Below are positions 5,282-7,320 of a stretch of 7,320 bases of DNA, piece by piece; the first letter of the stretch is position 1; each line of letters opens with the position of its first letter. The position numbers and the translations under genes are program-made. The stretch covers positions 1 to 7,320 of the forward strand of contig NZ_CABVPN010000057.1 in the NCBI RefSeq assembly GCF_902499115.1, written 5' to 3'. The notes beneath the pieces are model-generated. The model was not told the origin of the DNA. It made no database searches and saw only the letters and a program-made list of their open reading frames with translations. Source of the DNA: Burkholderia diffusa (GTDB taxonomy: Bacteria; Pseudomonadota; Gammaproteobacteria; Burkholderiales; Burkholderiaceae).

Positions 5282-6454
5282 ATGAACGCTCCTTCCGACA
5301 TGCCCACGACTCCCGTTTTCCCCTCGCGCCTGCCGAACGTCGGCACGACGATCTTCACGGTCATGAGCGCGCTCGCCGCCGAGAAAGGCGCCGTGAACCT
5401 CGGCCAGGGCTTCCCGGATTTCGACTGCGACCCGCGCATCGTCGACGCGGTCGCGACCGCGATGCGCAACGGTCACAACCAGTATCCGCCGATGGCCGGC
5501 GTCGCGCCGTTGCGCGACGCGATCGCCGGCAAGATCGCGCAGGTCTACGGCCGGCTCTACGATCCCGCCACCGAGATCACGGTCACGGCCGGCGCGACGC
5601 AGGCCCTGCTGACGGCGATCCTCTGCGCGGTCCATCCGGGTGACGAGGTGATCGTCGTCGAGCCGACCTACGACAGCTATCTGCCGTCGATCGAGCTCGC
5701 CGGCGGCAAGCCCGTGTTCGTCACGCTGGAAGCGCCCGACTATGCGATTCCGTTCGATCGCCTGGCCGCCGCGATCACGCCGAAAACGCGAATGATCATG
5801 ATCAACACGCCGCACAATCCGACCGGCACCGTGTGGCGCGAGGCCGACATGCGCAAGCTCGAGGAGATCGTGCGCGGCACCAACGTGCTGATCCTGTCGG
5901 ATGAAGTGTACGAACACATGGTCTACGACGGCGCGCGCCATGAAAGCGTCGCGCGCTACCCGGGACTGGCCGCGCGCAGCTTCATCGTGTCGAGCTTCGG
6001 GAAGACCTACCATGTGACGGGCTGGAAGGTTGGCTACGTCGCGGCGCCTGCCGCGCTGACCGCGGAGTTCCGCAAGGTCCATCAGTTCAACGTGTTCACG
6101 GTGAACACACCGATGCAGGTCGGGCTCGCCGACTACCTGCGCGATCCGGCACCGTACCTGACACTGCCCGACTTCTACCAGAAGAAGCGCGACTTCTTCC
6201 GCGCCGGCCTCGAGCGCACGCGCTTCAAGCTGCTGCCATGCCCCGGCACGTACTTCCAGTGCGTCGACTATTCGGCGATCAGCGACCTGCCCGAAGCGGA
6301 ATTCTCGAAGTGGCTCACGTCGGAGATCGGCGTGGCGGCGATTCCTGTGTCGGCGTTCTATCACGAACCGCGCGAATCGGGCGTCGTGCGCTTCTGCTTC
6401 GCGAAACAGGAAAGCACGCTGGCATCCGCACTCGAACGGCTCGCACGCCTGTAA
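5282..6454 (+). CDS. PLP-dependent aminotransferase, methionine aminotransferase (YbdL) type
   Basis: A 390-residue fold-type I (class I/II) aminotransferase, close to the length of E. coli YbdL. Visible motifs are the N-terminal NLGQGFPDFDCD (39-50), Y130 in PTYDSY, N179 in PHNPTG, D207 and Y210 in LSDEVYEHMVYDG, the Schiff-base lysine K241 in SSFGKTYHVTGWKVGY, and R370 in GVVRFCFAK for the substrate carboxylate. The long conserved segment around K241 and the PMQVGLADYL stretch (277-286) are typical of the YbdL/kynurenine aminotransferase branch. These enzymes interconvert methionine (also His, Phe or kynurenine) and their 2-oxo acids, as in the last step of methionine salvage. No other salvage genes are in the window, so exact substrate is uncertain. 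It follows the PIN gene by 33 bp, probably in one transcript. M7 is an alternative start; no strong Shine-Dalgarno helps the choice. Confidence 0.92.
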   Translation: MNAPSDMPTTPVFPSRLPNVGTTIFTVMSALAAEKGAVNLGQGFPDFDCDPRIVDAVATAMRNGHNQYPPMAGVAPLRDAIAGKIAQVYGRLYDPATEITVTAGATQALLTAILCAVHPGDEVIVVEPTYDSYLPSIELAGGKPVFVTLEAPDYAIPFDRLAAAITPKTRMIMINTPHNPTGTVWREADMRKLEEIVRGTNVLILSDEVYEHMVYDGARHESVARYPGLAARSFIVSSFGKTYHVTGWKVGYVAAPAALTAEFRKVHQFNVFTVNTPMQVGLADYLRDPAPYLTLPDFYQKKRDFFRAGLERTRFKLLPCPGTYFQCVDYSAISDLPEAEFSKWLTSEIGVAAIPVSAFYHEPRESGVVRFCFAKQESTLASALERLARL

Positions 6455-6503
6455 GTCCTGCATGGGCGGCCGGGCGCGGTACGACACCGCACCCACGCCG
6501 CGC

Positions 6504-7160
6504 TTACGAACGCGCAGCGCTCGTCGCCTCGACGTAGGCCTTGCGATCAGCCGCCACGCGCTGCGCGGCCGGCCGCTCACCGACCAGCTTCGCGTGCGCC
6601 TTCCAGTCAATGCCGGCATCAAGCAGGAAATCGCGACCGAAGATGGCCTTCGTCGCCATTCCGATCACCGGCAGATGAATCGTCGCGGCAATGTCCGCAA
6701 GACTGAACGTGTCGCCGAGCACGTAGGGCGAGAACTGCGTCATCCGCTTGAACGCATCGATCGAGCGCGGCAGGCGCTTCCCGACGTGCGCCTTCGTCCC
6801 GTCGCTGACCTTGCCGCCGAAAAACGCTTCCGTATAGACCTCGCGCGTGGTCCATTCGAGATACAGCTCGAGCGTCTCGACGAGTTCACGCACCTTCGCG
6901 GCCGCGAACGGTCCGGCCGGGAAAATGGCCTTGTCGGGATAACGCGCCGCCAGATATTCGATGATCACCTGCGATTCGAACAGCGCGCCCTCTTCCGTCT
7001 TCAAGAACGGAATCTTGCCGAGCGGCGAATCGGCGAGCAGTGCCGGATCGCTGATCGGCAGGCTGCATGCCATTTCCTCAAACGGGATGTCATGTTCGAG
7101 CAGGACGAACTTCACCTTGTTGTAATAGTTGGACAACGGAATACCGCACAGCTGTAGCAT
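6504..7160 (-). CDS. Glutathione S-transferase family protein
   Basis: A 218-residue cytosolic GST. The N-terminal thioredoxin-like domain (1-78) contains S10 in PLSNYYNKVKF, where Ser-type GSTs carry the catalytic residue (Y12 and Y13 are close by). It also has the cis-proline P51 in LGKIPFL and the E62-S63 pair in LFESQVIIEYL that binds the glutathione gamma-glutamyl group. The all-helical C-terminal domain (about 88-210) has the N-capping box S153-x-x-D156 in FSLADIAATIHLP. Likely role: conjugation or reduction of electrophiles or peroxides with glutathione; the substrate cannot be read from sequence. An AAGGAG Shine-Dalgarno six bases before the ATG fixes the start. It converges on the aminotransferase gene with a 49-bp gap lacking a good terminator. 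Confidence 0.93.
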   Translation of the reverse strand: MLQLCGIPLSNYYNKVKFVLLEHDIPFEEMACSLPISDPALLADSPLGKIPFLKTEEGALFESQVIIEYLAARYPDKAIFPAGPFAAAKVRELVETLELYLEWTTREVYTEAFFGGKVSDGTKAHVGKRLPRSIDAFKRMTQFSPYVLGDTFSLADIAATIHLPVIGMATKAIFGRDFLLDAGIDWKAHAKLVGERPAAQRVAADRKAYVEATSAARS

Positions 7161-7166
7161 CGGAGT

Positions 7167-7172
7167 CTCCTT
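7167..7172 (-). promoter_or_regulatory. Ribosome binding site of the GST gene
   Basis: On the minus strand AAGGAG lies exactly six bases before the ATG at 7160, an optimal arrangement that confirms the start. Confidence 0.85.
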
Positions 7173-7229
7173 CGTTGCTGAAGCGCGACCGCGGCAATGC
7201 CGGCGGCATCGGGATGCGTCGCACTGAAA

Positions 7230-7243
7230 AGCACGTTCGTGCT
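7230..7243. promoter_or_regulatory. 14-bp palindrome upstream of the GST gene
   Basis: AGCACG (7230-7235) and CGTGCT (7238-7243) are perfect inverted arms around TT, about 70-80 bases before the GST start codon. It could be an operator. Alternatively, on the minus strand it is followed by TTTT and could be a weak stop for transcription entering from the right. Both are inference. Confidence 0.25.
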
Positions 7244-7320
7244 AGGGAAACACTGATTAATCCGGCTCGGTGGTCATCGCTGATGCAGCCGAGGACGTTG
7301 TAGAAGATAGTTCACGGAAC
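7242..7320. mobile_element. Possible end of an IS5-family insertion sequence (incomplete)
   Basis: CTAG at 7242-7245 is followed by GGAAACACTGATTAATCC. IS5-group elements typically insert at CTAR sites and have ends of the style GGAA-N3-CTGA-N-TAA, so this looks like a left terminal inverted repeat next to its target site. By hand count the 75 bases from 7246 to the end are about half G+C, lower than the coding DNA around them. No transposase can be read in the short remainder, and the other end lies outside the window. I recall the end pattern from related elements and could not compare it with a database. Confidence 0.35.

Noticed and set aside
6472..6494. Hairpin between the aminotransferase and GST genes
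   Set aside because: The stem is eight pairs with a mismatch and there is no T-run on either side, so it was not called as a terminator.
4724..6622. 632-codon open frame on the minus strand
   Set aside because: It is antisense to the PIN and aminotransferase genes, both of which have clear motifs. Its composition (Arg, Val, Asp, Ala rich) is typical of the shadow of a high-G+C gene, and it shows no domain.
7246..7320. Transposase C-terminus read on the minus strand
   Set aside because: Fragments such as FYN and RLHQ can be read but in different frames one base apart. The stretch is too short to assign a transposase family.

Overview
The window looks like ordinary chromosomal DNA from a high-G+C betaproteobacterium, most likely Burkholderia (cepacia-complex type). 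The basis is codon use strongly biased to G/C in third positions, GC-rich hairpin terminators, and proteins whose sequence style matches what I recall of Burkholderia homologues. This is recognition by eye; no database search was possible.

Layout from left to right. A strong hairpin at 10-36 probably ends an upstream transcript. A two-domain LuxR-type regulator with a degenerate receiver domain follows (212-1048, +). Next is an integral membrane protein resembling the CbiM-like energy-coupling-factor permeases (1124-1798, +). An exported protein of unknown function with a very lysine-rich tail follows (1965-2585, +). A bidirectional terminator (2612-2648) separates it from the convergent minus-strand pair: an M14 cytosolic-type carboxypeptidase (2668-3822) and, upstream of it in transcription order, the peroxide-stress protein YaaA (3911-4693).

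From a 57-bp divergent gap that holds a perfect palindrome, an orphan PIN-domain nuclease (4751-5248, +) and a PLP-dependent aminotransferase of the methionine aminotransferase (YbdL) type (5282-6454, +) run rightwards, 33 bp apart and probably co-transcribed. A glutathione S-transferase-like gene (6504-7160, -) converges on them. The last ~75 bases are less G+C-rich and begin at a CTAG with a sequence resembling an IS5-family end, so a mobile element may start there and run off the window.

The genes do not form one obvious pathway. YaaA and the GST fit oxidative or electrophile defence, the aminotransferase fits methionine-salvage or keto-acid metabolism, and the LuxR protein is a regulator with unknown targets. 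I see no tRNA, rRNA, CRISPR array or complete mobile element, and no convincing new multi-gene system. The most unusual items are the exported protein with a histone-H1-like tail, the inverted repeat at its 5' end, the orphan CbiM-like permease, the antitoxin-less PIN gene and the possible IS end.
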